From: Geothrix paludis
GTDB lineage: Bacteria > Acidobacteriota > Holophagae > Holophagales > Holophagaceae
Length of the DNA stretch: 64,000 nucleotides
Direction: 5' to 3'
Assembly (NCBI RefSeq): GCF_022808815.1
Contig: NZ_JAKZLC010000002.1
Span: 1 to 64,000 of the forward strand
Shown here piece after piece: positions 55,424 through 63,235 of this stretch (position 1 is the first letter of the stretch; every line of letters begins with the position of its first letter). A model generated the notes under the pieces. The model did no database searches. It was not told where the DNA came from and saw nothing but the letters and a program-made list of their open reading frames with translations. The position numbers were made by a program, and so were the translations under genes.

Positions 55424-56376
55424 TCGCCCTGCGCCAGCCCCTCCTGCTGCTGGTGGCCGTGCCCCTGCTGGTCTGGGCCTGGCGGGTGGTCTACCGCTGG
55501 GGCATCCCCTCGTCGCGGCCCTCCAGCGCGTTGGCGCGCCTCAGCTCCCACTGGCTGCCGCCGGTGCTGGCCCTGGCCCTGGGCTTGGCCGCGGCGGGCC
55601 CCGAGTGGCGTAGACCTGTGCGAGGCGAGGCTCCCGTGGTGGACTTCGCCGTGGTGCTGGATGGCAGCAGCAGCATGAAGATCCTCGACCGGCCCGACGA
55701 GGACCGCTGGCACGCGGCCCGCCGCACCCTGGCCCAGTTCGTCCAGCGCCGGCCCGACGACCGCTTCGCCCTCATCCTCTTCAGCGCCCACCCAGTGACC
55801 CTCAGCCCCCTCACCGCCGACCACACGCGCCTGCTCCGCATGCTGGCCCGCCTCGACCTGGACAGCCGGGACGACGGCACCGCCATCGGTTCCGCCCTCA
55901 TGACCGCCGTGCGGCGCCTGGAGGACAGCCCCGCCCGCAGCCGCGTGATCCTCCTCATCACGGACGGCGTGCAGAACCGCGGCCGGGTGACCCCCGTGGA
56001 GGCCGCGGAAGAGGCGCAGCGCAACGGCATCCGCATCCACGCCGTGGCCATCGGCACCGACGGCGAGAGCCTGGTGCCCCTGGAGGGCGGCGGCTTCGCC
56101 CGCCTCCGCGTGGAGGTGGACCACGCCACCCTGCGGCAGGTGGCCCACTTGACCGGCGGCGAGTCCTTCAGCGCCGAGGATCCCGGCGGCCTGGCCCGCA
56201 GCCTCGCCTCCGTTGACCAGCTGGAGAAGACGCTCCTGCCCGTGGATCAGCCCACGGAGGGCGAGCCCTTGGCGCGCTGGTTCCTCCTGGCGGCGACCCT
56301 CCTGGCGCTGCCCCTGGCCGCAGACCTCGCCTTCAAGCGCGGCAAGCCGCGGCCCGCCTGGGTGGAGGGGCCATGA
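55420..56376 (+). CDS. VWA domain membrane protein, BatA-like
   Basis: A 318-residue protein with two N-terminal helices, then a von Willebrand A domain whose MIDAS motif is DGSSSM (D81, S83, S85), with SAHPVTLSPLTADH, DGTAIGSALMTAVRRL and LLITDGVQN. A C-terminal helix (WFLLAATLLALPLAADLAF) ends it. The GTG start overlaps the previous stop. BatA-like proteins act with DUF58 and BatB in aerotolerance or envelope stress. Confidence 0.9.
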   Translation: MIALRQPLLLLVAVPLLVWAWRVVYRWGIPSSRPSSALARLSSHWLPPVLALALGLAAAGPEWRRPVRGEAPVVDFAVVLDGSSSMKILDRPDEDRWHAARRTLAQFVQRRPDDRFALILFSAHPVTLSPLTADHTRLLRMLARLDLDSRDDGTAIGSALMTAVRRLEDSPARSRVILLITDGVQNRGRVTPVEAAEEAQRNGIRIHAVAIGTDGESLVPLEGGGFARLRVEVDHATLRQVAHLTGGESFSAEDPGGLARSLASVDQLEKTLLPVDQPTEGEPLARWFLLAATLLALPLAADLAFKRGKPRPAWVEGP

Positions 56377-57911
56377 ACATGAACCTCCCCTTCACCCATC
56401 CCTGGCTGCTGGCGCCCTCCGGCGCGGCGGCGGTCGTGGCCCTCGCCCTCGCCCTGCGCGCCCACCTGCGACCGGGCCTGGGCGTTCAGGTGGTGGGCCA
56501 GCGCCCGCTCTGGCAGGGCCTGGGCATGGCACTCATGCTGGCGGGCCTGGGGCTCGGCCTGGCGGAACCCCGCTGGGGTCTGCCGGAGTTCCCGAGGCTG
56601 ACCGTGCATGTGGTGCTGGACGCCAGCCGATCCATGACCGTGCCCGATGCCGGGGGCCGCTCGCGCTGGGACGCTGCCGTGGCCGCCCTCGATCGCATCT
56701 GGTCCCAACCCCAGGCCGGCCTGCGATGGAGCCTGGACCTGCTCACCGGCGACGACATCCCCCTCCAGCCCCCCGGGGAGGACCGCACCCTGCTCCGCGA
56801 GGCGCTGCGGGCTGTGGTACCCGGCGAGGTGGGCTCCCCAGGCACCAGCCTGGGCCGCGGTCTGCCCCAGGTGGCCGCCCAGGCGGACCGCGAGGCGCCC
56901 GCCGTCATCCTCCTGCTCAGCGACGGCGAAGAGACCTGGGAGGTTCCTGAGATCGCACTGGCCCGCGCCGTGGAGTCCCTGAAGAAGGCGAAGCTCCCGG
57001 TCTGCGTACTTGCCCTGGGAGACGGCCAACCCCACGCCGTGCCCGCCAGGCCCGCACCCGAAGGCCAACCCCCCACTCAACCATCGGCCCAAGCCTCTGC
57101 GGCCGAACCCGCCGTGAGCACCGCCCACCCGGACTTCCTGGCCCGCCTGGCTCAGGCCACCGGGGGCCAGGTGTTCACGAACGGCGAGACCGCCGCCGCG
57201 GGGCTCCAGTCCCTGGCCGCCGGCAGGCTGCCCCTGCCGGCCCGGCGTTCCCTCCAGCCGGCCCATCCCGAGGTGGGCGCCTGGCTGGCCCTGGCGGGAC
57301 TGGCCCTCTGGCTGGCCTTCGCCGGCAAGCCCATGGCCCGGTGGCGGCCCGCCCTGCTCCTCCTGCTGGCCCTGGCCGCGCCCCTCCGGGCCCAGTCCGG
57401 GAAGGCCTGGGCGCCCCCCAGCGTGAAGGCCTGGTTCGCCCAGCGGGCCCTGGAGAACGGGGATCTGCCTGGGGCCCGCCGGTGGCGTCCGGGGGACGCC
57501 AAGCCCTCCCATGTGCTCCTGGCCGCCCAGATCGACCTGAGGACCGGCCTTCCCGATGAGGCCCTGAAGGCCCTGTCTCCCCTGGTGGGCCAGGGAGCCC
57601 CGCGGCCCCTGCCGCCCTGGCGGACGCCCGCCCTGCTCCTGGCCGCCCGGGCGCACCTCGAGGCCAGGCGTCCCGCCGAAGCCCGGGCCCTGCTGGAACG
57701 CCTGCTGCTGGAACATCCGGGCCAGCCGGACGCCATCCACGATCTGCAGACCCTGGTGAAGGACGCCACGCCGCCACCACCCAATCCGAAGACCCCTCCG
57801 CCCCCCCCGCCGCCCCGCCCCAGCATGGGTGCCCAGCAGGACGAGCTGGAGGGCATCAAGCAGCGCCTGCCCAAGCCCCCGAAGACCCCGGGAGGGGTGA
57901 AGGATCTGTAA
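56373..57911 (+). CDS. VWA domain protein fused to TPR region, BatB/BatC-like
   Basis: A 512-residue protein. Membrane helices lie near residues 10-30 and 48-64. The VWA MIDAS DASRSM is at D83/S85/S87, with GSPGTSLGRGL and ILLLSDGEET. A helix near residue 310 is followed by a second hydrophobic, signal-like stretch (PALLLLLALAAPLRAQ) and a TPR-like helical region (SVKAWFAQRALENGDLPGARRW and RAHLEARRPAEARALLERLL). A Pro-rich tail ends it. In Bat operons BatB and the TPR protein BatC are often separate genes, so this looks like a fusion. Confidence 0.88.
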   Translation: MNMNLPFTHPWLLAPSGAAAVVALALALRAHLRPGLGVQVVGQRPLWQGLGMALMLAGLGLGLAEPRWGLPEFPRLTVHVVLDASRSMTVPDAGGRSRWDAAVAALDRIWSQPQAGLRWSLDLLTGDDIPLQPPGEDRTLLREALRAVVPGEVGSPGTSLGRGLPQVAAQADREAPAVILLLSDGEETWEVPEIALARAVESLKKAKLPVCVLALGDGQPHAVPARPAPEGQPPTQPSAQASAAEPAVSTAHPDFLARLAQATGGQVFTNGETAAAGLQSLAAGRLPLPARRSLQPAHPEVGAWLALAGLALWLAFAGKPMARWRPALLLLLALAAPLRAQSGKAWAPPSVKAWFAQRALENGDLPGARRWRPGDAKPSHVLLAAQIDLRTGLPDEALKALSPLVGQGAPRPLPPWRTPALLLAARAHLEARRPAEARALLERLLLEHPGQPDAIHDLQTLVKDATPPPPNPKTPPPPPPPRPSMGAQQDELEGIKQRLPKPPKTPGGVKDL

Positions 57912-57917
57912 TCGGGC

Positions 57918-57995
57918 TGTCAGCTATCAGCCGTCAGCTAAAGAAACGGCGGCCCGGAGGCCGCCGTGCTTTTACTGATGGCTGACAGCTGATAG
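57918..57995. terminator. Inverted heptad arrays around a hairpin between convergent genes
   Basis: CTGTCAG CTATCAG CCGTCAG (57918-57938) and CTGATGG CTGACAG CTGATAG (57975-57995) are inverted copies of the heptad unit. They flank a GC-rich hairpin (ACGGCGGC/GCCGCCGT near 57947-57967) and then GCTTTT. The whole can fold as one long stem-loop and probably terminates both the VWA operon and the opposing thioredoxin gene. Confidence 0.75.
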
Positions 57996-58403
57996 CTACT
58001 TCGCCCCCAGCCAGGCCGCGAACTCGGCGCCGGTGCGGAAGGCGCCCACCTGGCGGCGGACCTCCTTGCCGTTGGCGTCGAGGATCACCATGGTCGGGAA
58101 GGCTTCGAGGCCGAACTTATCGGCCAGCTTCTTCCCCTCGGGCATGGGGGTGCGGTCCCGCTTCTCCACGAGGGCGGAGAAGGGCACCACCTTGGCGAGG
58201 GCGGCCTGGCCCTCGGCGCTGGGGAAGACATTCTTCTGAAGGTACTGGCAGGGCGGGCACCACTCGGTCCAGAGGTCCATGAAGATGACCTTCTTTTCGG
58301 CCTTGGCGCGCTTGAGGGCGGTCTGGTAGTCGTGCTCCCACTTCACGGGTCCCTGGGCCACCAGGGGCGCGGCGATGAGCAGGAGGGCGGCGAGGGCTTT
58401 CAT
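57996..58403 (-). CDS. Secreted thioredoxin-fold protein
   Basis: A 135-residue protein with a signal peptide (LAALLLIAAPLVAQ). The thioredoxin-like domain has FMDLWTEWCPPCQYLQKNV with the C49-x-x-C52 active site and FPTMVILDANGKEV with the cis-proline. It is probably a periplasmic disulfide reductant or cytochrome-maturation-type protein (DUF255/thioredoxin_7-like). The ATG at 58403 is preceded by GGAG. The last codons are next to the heptad array. Confidence 0.87.
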   Translation of the reverse strand: MKALAALLLIAAPLVAQGPVKWEHDYQTALKRAKAEKKVIFMDLWTEWCPPCQYLQKNVFPSAEGQAALAKVVPFSALVEKRDRTPMPEGKKLADKFGLEAFPTMVILDANGKEVRRQVGAFRTGAEFAAWLGAK

Positions 58404-58571
58404 GCTGGAACTCCGGAGAGAGGGCGGATGCACCGCACAGAACGTTGGATGGAGCCAACCGGGCTTCCGTTCCATCTCCCAGGATACCCGGGCTAATCCG
58501 GCGGGTCAGAACCCCGTAATCCCAGGTGAATCGGCGAGTGCCGAACCCCTTTCCTTCCAAGGAGGCCGCCC

Positions 58572-58919
58572 ATGCGCGCCGTCATGATCCCGCTGGCCCT
58601 GGCGGCCAGCCTCAGTCTCCCTCTGTCCGCGCAGACCGCGCGGTTCCTCAAGGTGGATATCGTCTCCAAATCCTTCCAGCACCATGCCAGGCACAAGGGT
58701 GCGGATGGCCCCAGTGAAGTGCATGTCCGCATGCCCATCAGCCTGGCCAACGGCATCCTCGACATGGCCGGCGAAGGGGAAATCAAGATCAATGGCGAGA
58801 CGAAGAAGGGCATGAAGCCCGAACAGCTCCAGAAGCTGCTGTCCGACGCCAAGCCGGGCGACCTGCTCCTGGAAGTCACCACGGACAAGGGCGATCACAT
58901 CCGCGTCACCGTCGAGTAG
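58572..58919 (+). CDS. Small secreted protein of unknown function
   Basis: A 115-residue protein with a signal peptide (MIPLALAASLSLPLSAQ). The mature part contains VDIVSKSFQHHARHKGADGP with a His-rich run, EGEIKINGETKKGMKPEQLQKLL and LLLEVTTDKGDHIRVTVE. The pattern of a short helical segment between strands could be a small beta/helix fold. No family is recognised. An AAGGAGG ribosome site precedes it and a terminator follows. Confidence 0.75.
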   Translation: MRAVMIPLALAASLSLPLSAQTARFLKVDIVSKSFQHHARHKGADGPSEVHVRMPISLANGILDMAGEGEIKINGETKKGMKPEQLQKLLSDAKPGDLLLEVTTDKGDHIRVTVE

Positions 58920-58943
58920 CCGGGAGCCCCTCCGCGCATCTCA

Positions 58944-58969
58944 AGGCCCCGCCACGCGGGGCCTCTTTG
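58944..58969 (+). terminator. Rho-independent terminator
   Basis: AGGCCCCGC/GCGGGGCCT, a 9-base stem with a CAC loop, is followed by CTTTGT. It separates the small secreted protein gene from the thioesterase gene. Confidence 0.85.
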
Positions 58970-58983
58970 TGTACGCTGGAACC

Positions 58984-59376
58984 ATGGAATCTCTGACCGA
59001 ACTCCGAGTGCGCTACGCCGAGACGGATGCCATGGGCATCGTCCACCACGCGACCTATCCGGTGTGGATGGAGCTGGGCCGCAGCGATTTCCTGCGGGAG
59101 CTGGGCCAGAGCTACGCGGACTGGGAAGCCCGGGGCGTGCGCCTGGTGGTCAACGAGATCCGCGTCCGCTTCCGTTCACCGGCCCGCTATGACGAACTGG
59201 TGCAGGTCCGGACCTTCCTCCGGGAAACCGGCCGCCGCCGCGTCGTGTTCGGCTACCGCATCGAACGCAACGGGACCTTGCTGGCCGAGGGAGAGAGCAC
59301 CCACCTAGTGGCCGGCTCCGATAACCGCGCCCGGGTGCTGCCGGATGATCTCCTGGAGCTGATTCAGCGCCCCTGA
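58984..59376 (+). CDS. Acyl-CoA thioesterase, 4-hydroxybenzoyl-CoA thioesterase/YbgC family
   Basis: A 130-residue hot-dog-fold thioesterase. LRVRYAETDAMGIVHHATYPVWMELGR includes the catalytic aspartate and the HxxY pattern of the YbgC/FcbC family, with SPARYDELVQVRTFL downstream. The ATG at 58984 is preferred to one 15 bases upstream inside the terminator tail. Substrate is unknown. The tol-pal genes that often accompany YbgC are absent. Confidence 0.92.
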   Translation: MESLTELRVRYAETDAMGIVHHATYPVWMELGRSDFLRELGQSYADWEARGVRLVVNEIRVRFRSPARYDELVQVRTFLRETGRRRVVFGYRIERNGTLLAEGESTHLVAGSDNRARVLPDDLLELIQRP

Positions 59377-60017
59377 AGCTCGGCCTGCAGACAGAGGCAA
59401 TTGGACAGCAGGGCCGCCAGGGCATCCATGACCCCCCGCCGGCTCTCGCTGAAGGCATCGGTCTGGAAGCTCTGGAAGCTCACCAGACCCACGGGCCGCC
59501 CGCCCGTTCCCAGCGGGATGCCGTACCAGGAATGGGGGATGAGGCCCGTGGCCTGTTCCGCGGCGGTCAGGAGGCTTCCAGCCGCCTGCCCCTCCTCCAT
59601 GGTCCGGATGTAGATGGCCCGGTGGCCGGAGAGCACGCGTTCGGACAGGCCCGCCCGATCCGAGAGCCGCCGGGACGGGTGCTGCCGGAGACGCCCGCCC
59701 TCGTGGTAGAACACGAACTGAAGCTGGTCGTTGTCCCAGTCCGCCAGGGCCACGTAGAAGCAGGCCAGGCCCAGGGGCTTGAAGCAGACCTCCATGAGGG
59801 CCTCGCCCAGCTCGCGCGGGGAGAGGCCGGGGCGGAGGCGCTTCGCGGCGCCCAGGAGGAGGTCCCGATCCTCGTCCAGGTGCCGCACCAGCTCCTGGGT
59901 CTCCGCCATGCGGTTCCGGAGCGCCCGGTTCTCTTCCTCAAGCTGACGCAGCCGGTCCTCCCGTCCCACCGACGCGAGGTCCCTGGTCTTTCCACCGAAG
60001 AAACCCATGGGGCACAC
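59364..60017 (-). CDS. GAF-domain protein with N-terminal coiled coil
   Basis: A 217-residue protein. An N-terminal coiled coil (LRQLEEENRALRNRMAETQELVRHLDEDRDLLL) precedes a GAF-like sensor domain (about residues 70-215) with WYGIPLGTGGRPVGLVSFQSF. No output domain is present, so it may act by binding a partner. GTG at 60017 has an AAGG site close by; an ATG at 60008 is the alternative. Its end overlaps the thioesterase tail by 13 bases. Confidence 0.82.
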   Translation of the reverse strand: MCPMGFFGGKTRDLASVGREDRLRQLEEENRALRNRMAETQELVRHLDEDRDLLLGAAKRLRPGLSPRELGEALMEVCFKPLGLACFYVALADWDNDQLQFVFYHEGGRLRQHPSRRLSDRAGLSERVLSGHRAIYIRTMEEGQAAGSLLTAAEQATGLIPHSWYGIPLGTGGRPVGLVSFQSFQTDAFSESRRGVMDALAALLSNCLCLQAELQGR

Positions 60018-60058
60018 GAAGCCTTCAGAAGAAGCGATAAAGATGGTTACCTAGTGCC

Positions 60059-61507
60059 ATGAAGATGCGGCGGCCGATCTCCCTTTTCAACACCCTGACC
60101 CGAAAGATCGAACCCGTGGTGCCTGTGGTGCCGGGGTCACTCTCGTTGTACACCTGCGGTCCCACGGTCTACAACTACGCACACATTGGAAATTTGCGGA
60201 CATTCCTCTTCCAGGACCTGCTCAAGCGGACCTTCCAGGCCGCTGGCCACGAGGTCCGCCACTGCATGAACATCACGGATGTGGAGGACAAGATCATCCG
60301 GGATTCGCAGGGCGGCCTGCCCGCGGACGCCTCCAACGAGGCCCGCCACGGGGCCATGACCACCCTCACCGAGCGCTTCACGGCCATCTTCCTGGAGGAC
60401 CTGGACACACTCCGCATCCGGAAGGCGGACTTCCTGCCCCGGGCCACCGCCTACATCCCCCAGATGATCCGCCTGGTGCAGGATCTCGAAGCCAAGGGCC
60501 TGGCCTACGTCCGCGAAGGCAGCGTCTATTACCGCATCGCCGGCCTGCCCCAGTACGGCTGCCTGGCCCACCTGGACCGGGAGGGTATGCAGGCAGGCGC
60601 CTCCGTGGACGCCGACGAATACGAACGAGACTCTGTCACCGACTTCGTCCTGTGGAAGGCCGCCAAGCCCGGCGAGCCCTCCTGGGACAGCCCCTGGGGC
60701 CCCGGGCGGCCCGGCTGGCACATCGAGTGCTCGGCCATGGGCATGGAGCTGCTGGGCGAGCGGGTGGACATCCACAGCGGCGGCGTGGACCTAATCTTCC
60801 CCCACCACGAGAACGAGATCGCCCAGAGCGAGGGCAAACTCGGCCACCGCTGGGTGGAGCACTGGGTCCATGGCGAGTTCCTGCTGGTGGAAGGCCAGAA
60901 GATGTCCAAGAGCCTGGGGAACTTCTTCACCCTGCGCGACCTCATCACGAAGGGCGTGGACCCCATCGCCCTGCGCTACGCCATCCAGAGCAACCACTAC
61001 CGCAAGGTGCTGAACTTCAGCTTCGAGGGCCTGCGCGCCGCCGAGAACTCCCTGAAGCGAATCCGGGCCTTCCGCAAGCGCATGGAAGGCGAGGGCCAGG
61101 CCGGCGGCGGTCCCTGGGCGGAGGCGATCAATCCCACCGTCCGCCTGGACCAAGCCCGGGAGGCCTTCTGGGCGGCCATGGCCGACGACCTCAACACCCC
61201 CGAGGCCCTCGCCGCCATCTTCACCCTCATCAGCGACCTCAACGCCCAGGACGACCACGTGGCCCTCACCCGCGAGGAGCGCGACGCTGTCCTGGCCTTC
61301 CTGGACGAGGCCGACGCCATCTTCGCCGCCTGGCCCCACGAGGAGGCCAGCCTGGATGCCGAGGTGGAAGCCCTCATCGAGGCCCGGAAGGCCGCCAAGG
61401 CCTCCAAGAACTGGGCCGAAGCCGATCGAGTGCGCGACCAGCTCAAGGCCATGGGCATCGTGCTGGAGGACCGCAAGGACGGAACGGTCGGCTGGCGACG
61501 GGGATAG
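60059..61507 (+). CDS. cysS: Cysteinyl-tRNA synthetase
   Basis: A 482-residue class I synthetase. It has YTCGPTVYNYAHIGNLRTF (HIGH motif and zinc cysteine), GWHIECSAM, FPHHENEIAQSEG and GQKMSKSLGNFFTL (KMSKS). The C-terminal helical anticodon region ends DGTVGWRR. A long terminator palindrome follows. Confidence 0.97.
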   Translation: MKMRRPISLFNTLTRKIEPVVPVVPGSLSLYTCGPTVYNYAHIGNLRTFLFQDLLKRTFQAAGHEVRHCMNITDVEDKIIRDSQGGLPADASNEARHGAMTTLTERFTAIFLEDLDTLRIRKADFLPRATAYIPQMIRLVQDLEAKGLAYVREGSVYYRIAGLPQYGCLAHLDREGMQAGASVDADEYERDSVTDFVLWKAAKPGEPSWDSPWGPGRPGWHIECSAMGMELLGERVDIHSGGVDLIFPHHENEIAQSEGKLGHRWVEHWVHGEFLLVEGQKMSKSLGNFFTLRDLITKGVDPIALRYAIQSNHYRKVLNFSFEGLRAAENSLKRIRAFRKRMEGEGQAGGGPWAEAINPTVRLDQAREAFWAAMADDLNTPEALAAIFTLISDLNAQDDHVALTREERDAVLAFLDEADAIFAAWPHEEASLDAEVEALIEARKAAKASKNWAEADRVRDQLKAMGIVLEDRKDGTVGWRRG

Positions 61508-61514
61508 CCTTTTC

Positions 61515-61560
61515 TCACGCAGAAAGGCCCTCATGCCGCGGCATGAGGGCCTTTCTGTGT
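61515..61560. terminator. Bidirectional terminator between cysS and the PstS-like gene
   Basis: A nearly perfect inverted repeat of about 21 bases per arm: CACGCAGAAAGGCCCTCATG faces CATGAGGGCCTTTCTGTGTG. A-rich and T-rich parts of the arms give T-rich exits on both strands. Confidence 0.9.
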
Positions 61561-61567
61561 GATGGCC

Positions 61568-62566
61568 TCAGCGGCTGAGACGCTTCAACGCGATCTGGAG
61601 GAACTCCGGGGGACCGGGAAGGAGGCCGGAATCGGCCACGGCGTTCTGCCCTTCCTGGGTCAGGAGGAAGTGGATGACCTCGTTCACCGGAGCTGGAAGG
61701 GGCTGGCCAGGGGTCCGGTTCAGGTAGGCGTAGAAGAGCCGGGGCATGGGGTACTTGCTGGTGGTGACCGCGTCCTGGTTCGGGAAGCGGGCGTCTTCGA
61801 GGTGATAGGGCGTTACCGGCAGCACCTTGTTGGCGAAGTACCAGGAGGCCATGGTGCCGAAGGCGATACCCGCGCGGTCCGTCATGACGGCCTCGGCCAG
61901 CGCCGAGGAGTCGCCGCGTTCCTGGATGCCGGGCCTATACTCTCCCTTGAGCATGGCCTGAGCGGCGAACGAGGTGCGCGTGTTCGTCCCCTCGGCCCGC
62001 GCATAGGCGACGATGGGCATCTTGGCCCACTCGCCCTTGACTCCGAGGTCGCCCCAGGTGAGCGCCGGCGCCTTGCTGCCGCCGAGGCGGGTCCGGGAAT
62101 AGATGGCGTCCAGCTGCTCCATGGTGATGGAGGTGATCGGATTGGCCTTGTTGACGAAGACGATGTTCGCGTCCAGGCAGACGGGGATGCGCATGGGCAT
62201 GTAGCCGAACTTCGTCTGGAAGGCCTTGGTCTCTTCGGACGTGAACTCGCGGTCGGCGAGGATGAGCAGGGCGGTACCGTCCTGGAAGTCCTTGACCGCC
62301 TCTTTCGTGAGCTTCGACCGGTAGATCAGGTTGGCTTCAGGATGGAACTTCCGGAAGCCGGCGGACCACTCGTCGCCGAGATCCATGAGCTCGTCCGCCC
62401 CCGGCAGGTCGATGGGACCCTTCACCGCGGCCTGGGCCTGGTAGCGGGGAATCGAGGCGGGCACCTTGGCCCGGGTCTGGGCTGTCTGGGCCTGGAGCCC
62501 AGTGAAACAGGACATCCCCAATGCCACGGCCATGCCCGCGGCGAGGTAGGTGTGGTTCCCTCTCAT
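61568..62566 (-). CDS. PstS-like periplasmic phosphate/anion-binding protein
   Basis: A 332-residue secreted solute-binding protein. The signal peptide (LAAGMAVALGMSCFTGLQA) precedes a PstS-type body with PGADELMDLGDEWSAGFRKFHPEANL, IVFVNKANPITSITMEQLDAIYSRT, ARAEGTNTRTSFAAQAM and YLNRTPGQPLPAPVNEVIHFLLTQEGQ. No pstCAB genes follow, so it is an orphan binding protein. Some members bind tungstate or act in sensing rather than uptake. Confidence 0.87.
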   Translation of the reverse strand: MRGNHTYLAAGMAVALGMSCFTGLQAQTAQTRAKVPASIPRYQAQAAVKGPIDLPGADELMDLGDEWSAGFRKFHPEANLIYRSKLTKEAVKDFQDGTALLILADREFTSEETKAFQTKFGYMPMRIPVCLDANIVFVNKANPITSITMEQLDAIYSRTRLGGSKAPALTWGDLGVKGEWAKMPIVAYARAEGTNTRTSFAAQAMLKGEYRPGIQERGDSSALAEAVMTDRAGIAFGTMASWYFANKVLPVTPYHLEDARFPNQDAVTTSKYPMPRLFYAYLNRTPGQPLPAPVNEVIHFLLTQEGQNAVADSGLLPGPPEFLQIALKRLSR

Positions 62567-62878
62567 ATGGACCCCTTGTTGAATCAGGCGTTCCGACCGG
62601 GATCCCCCCCTGCCGGTCCCCTGAGTGTTCCCCGGTTAACTGCCAATGACCTGGAAAGATGCCGCCATAAATGCCCTTTAGGTCGCCATCGTACACCCGA
62701 ACCCCAATCCCCCCGGCCCCCGCATGGAAACGTGACCCGGATCACGCCGGAGGCAAAAACGCCCTCCAGGTCTGCATCTGCGGAACCGCCCTGGATTCTG
62801 TCCCCTGGATCGGGATCCGGGCTCCGGTAGACTGCTCGTGAATCTGGCGGCCCCGCCCCGCCGGCCCGAGGGATCGCC
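62567..62878. other. Divergent promoter region between the PstS-like and cytochrome genes
   Basis: About 310 bases with no gene. It holds the regulatory palindrome at 62731-62746 and a TAGACT near 62828 that could be a -10 box for the cytochrome. Confidence 0.6.
62731..62746. promoter_or_regulatory. CRP/FNR-family-like palindrome
   Basis: CGTGACCCGGATCACG has perfect CGTGA/TCACG half-sites separated by six bases. It resembles the TGTGA-N6-TCACA sites of the CRP/FNR superfamily, with C/G at the outer positions. It sits about 130 bases upstream of the tetrahaem cytochrome ATG and about 165 from the divergent gene. Confidence 0.5.
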
Positions 62879-63235
62879 ATGGCACTTGCCCGTTGTCTAG
62901 CCAGCCTGCTCTGCGGCCTGCTCATGGCGGCGCCGATGTGGGCCCAGGATCCAGCCACCCACAAGCTGCCGGAGCACCATGCGAAGGCGGGTGTCCACTG
63001 CTTCGACTGCCACCACGAGGAGAAGCCCACCAAGAAGGCCGTGGCTTCCGATTCCTGCATGACCTGCCACGGCGACTACCCCGCCATGAAGGCCCTGACC
63101 AAGGACGTGAAACCCAACCCCCACGATTCCCACCTGGGTGAGATCCCCTGCACCGAATGCCACCGTCAGCATCAGGCTCCCAAGGTGAAGTGCCTGGAAT
63201 GCCACGAGGGCAAGTTCAAGTTCAATATCCGCTGA
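62879..63235 (+). CDS. Small periplasmic tetrahaem cytochrome c
   Basis: A 118-residue protein with a signal peptide (LARCLASLLCGLLMAAPMWAQ) and four CxxCH haem c sites: CFDCH (41-45), CMTCH (60-64), CTECH (91-95) and CLECH (105-109). Extra histidines (HH at 33-34, H40, H46, H82, H85, H98) could supply axial ligands. Size and spacing fit the small tetrahaem c3-type/CctA-like electron carriers or the haem domain of flavocytochrome c. It is a possible periplasmic electron shuttle in anaerobic respiration. Confidence 0.92.
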   Translation: MALARCLASLLCGLLMAAPMWAQDPATHKLPEHHAKAGVHCFDCHHEEKPTKKAVASDSCMTCHGDYPAMKALTKDVKPNPHDSHLGEIPCTECHRQHQAPKVKCLECHEGKFKFNIR

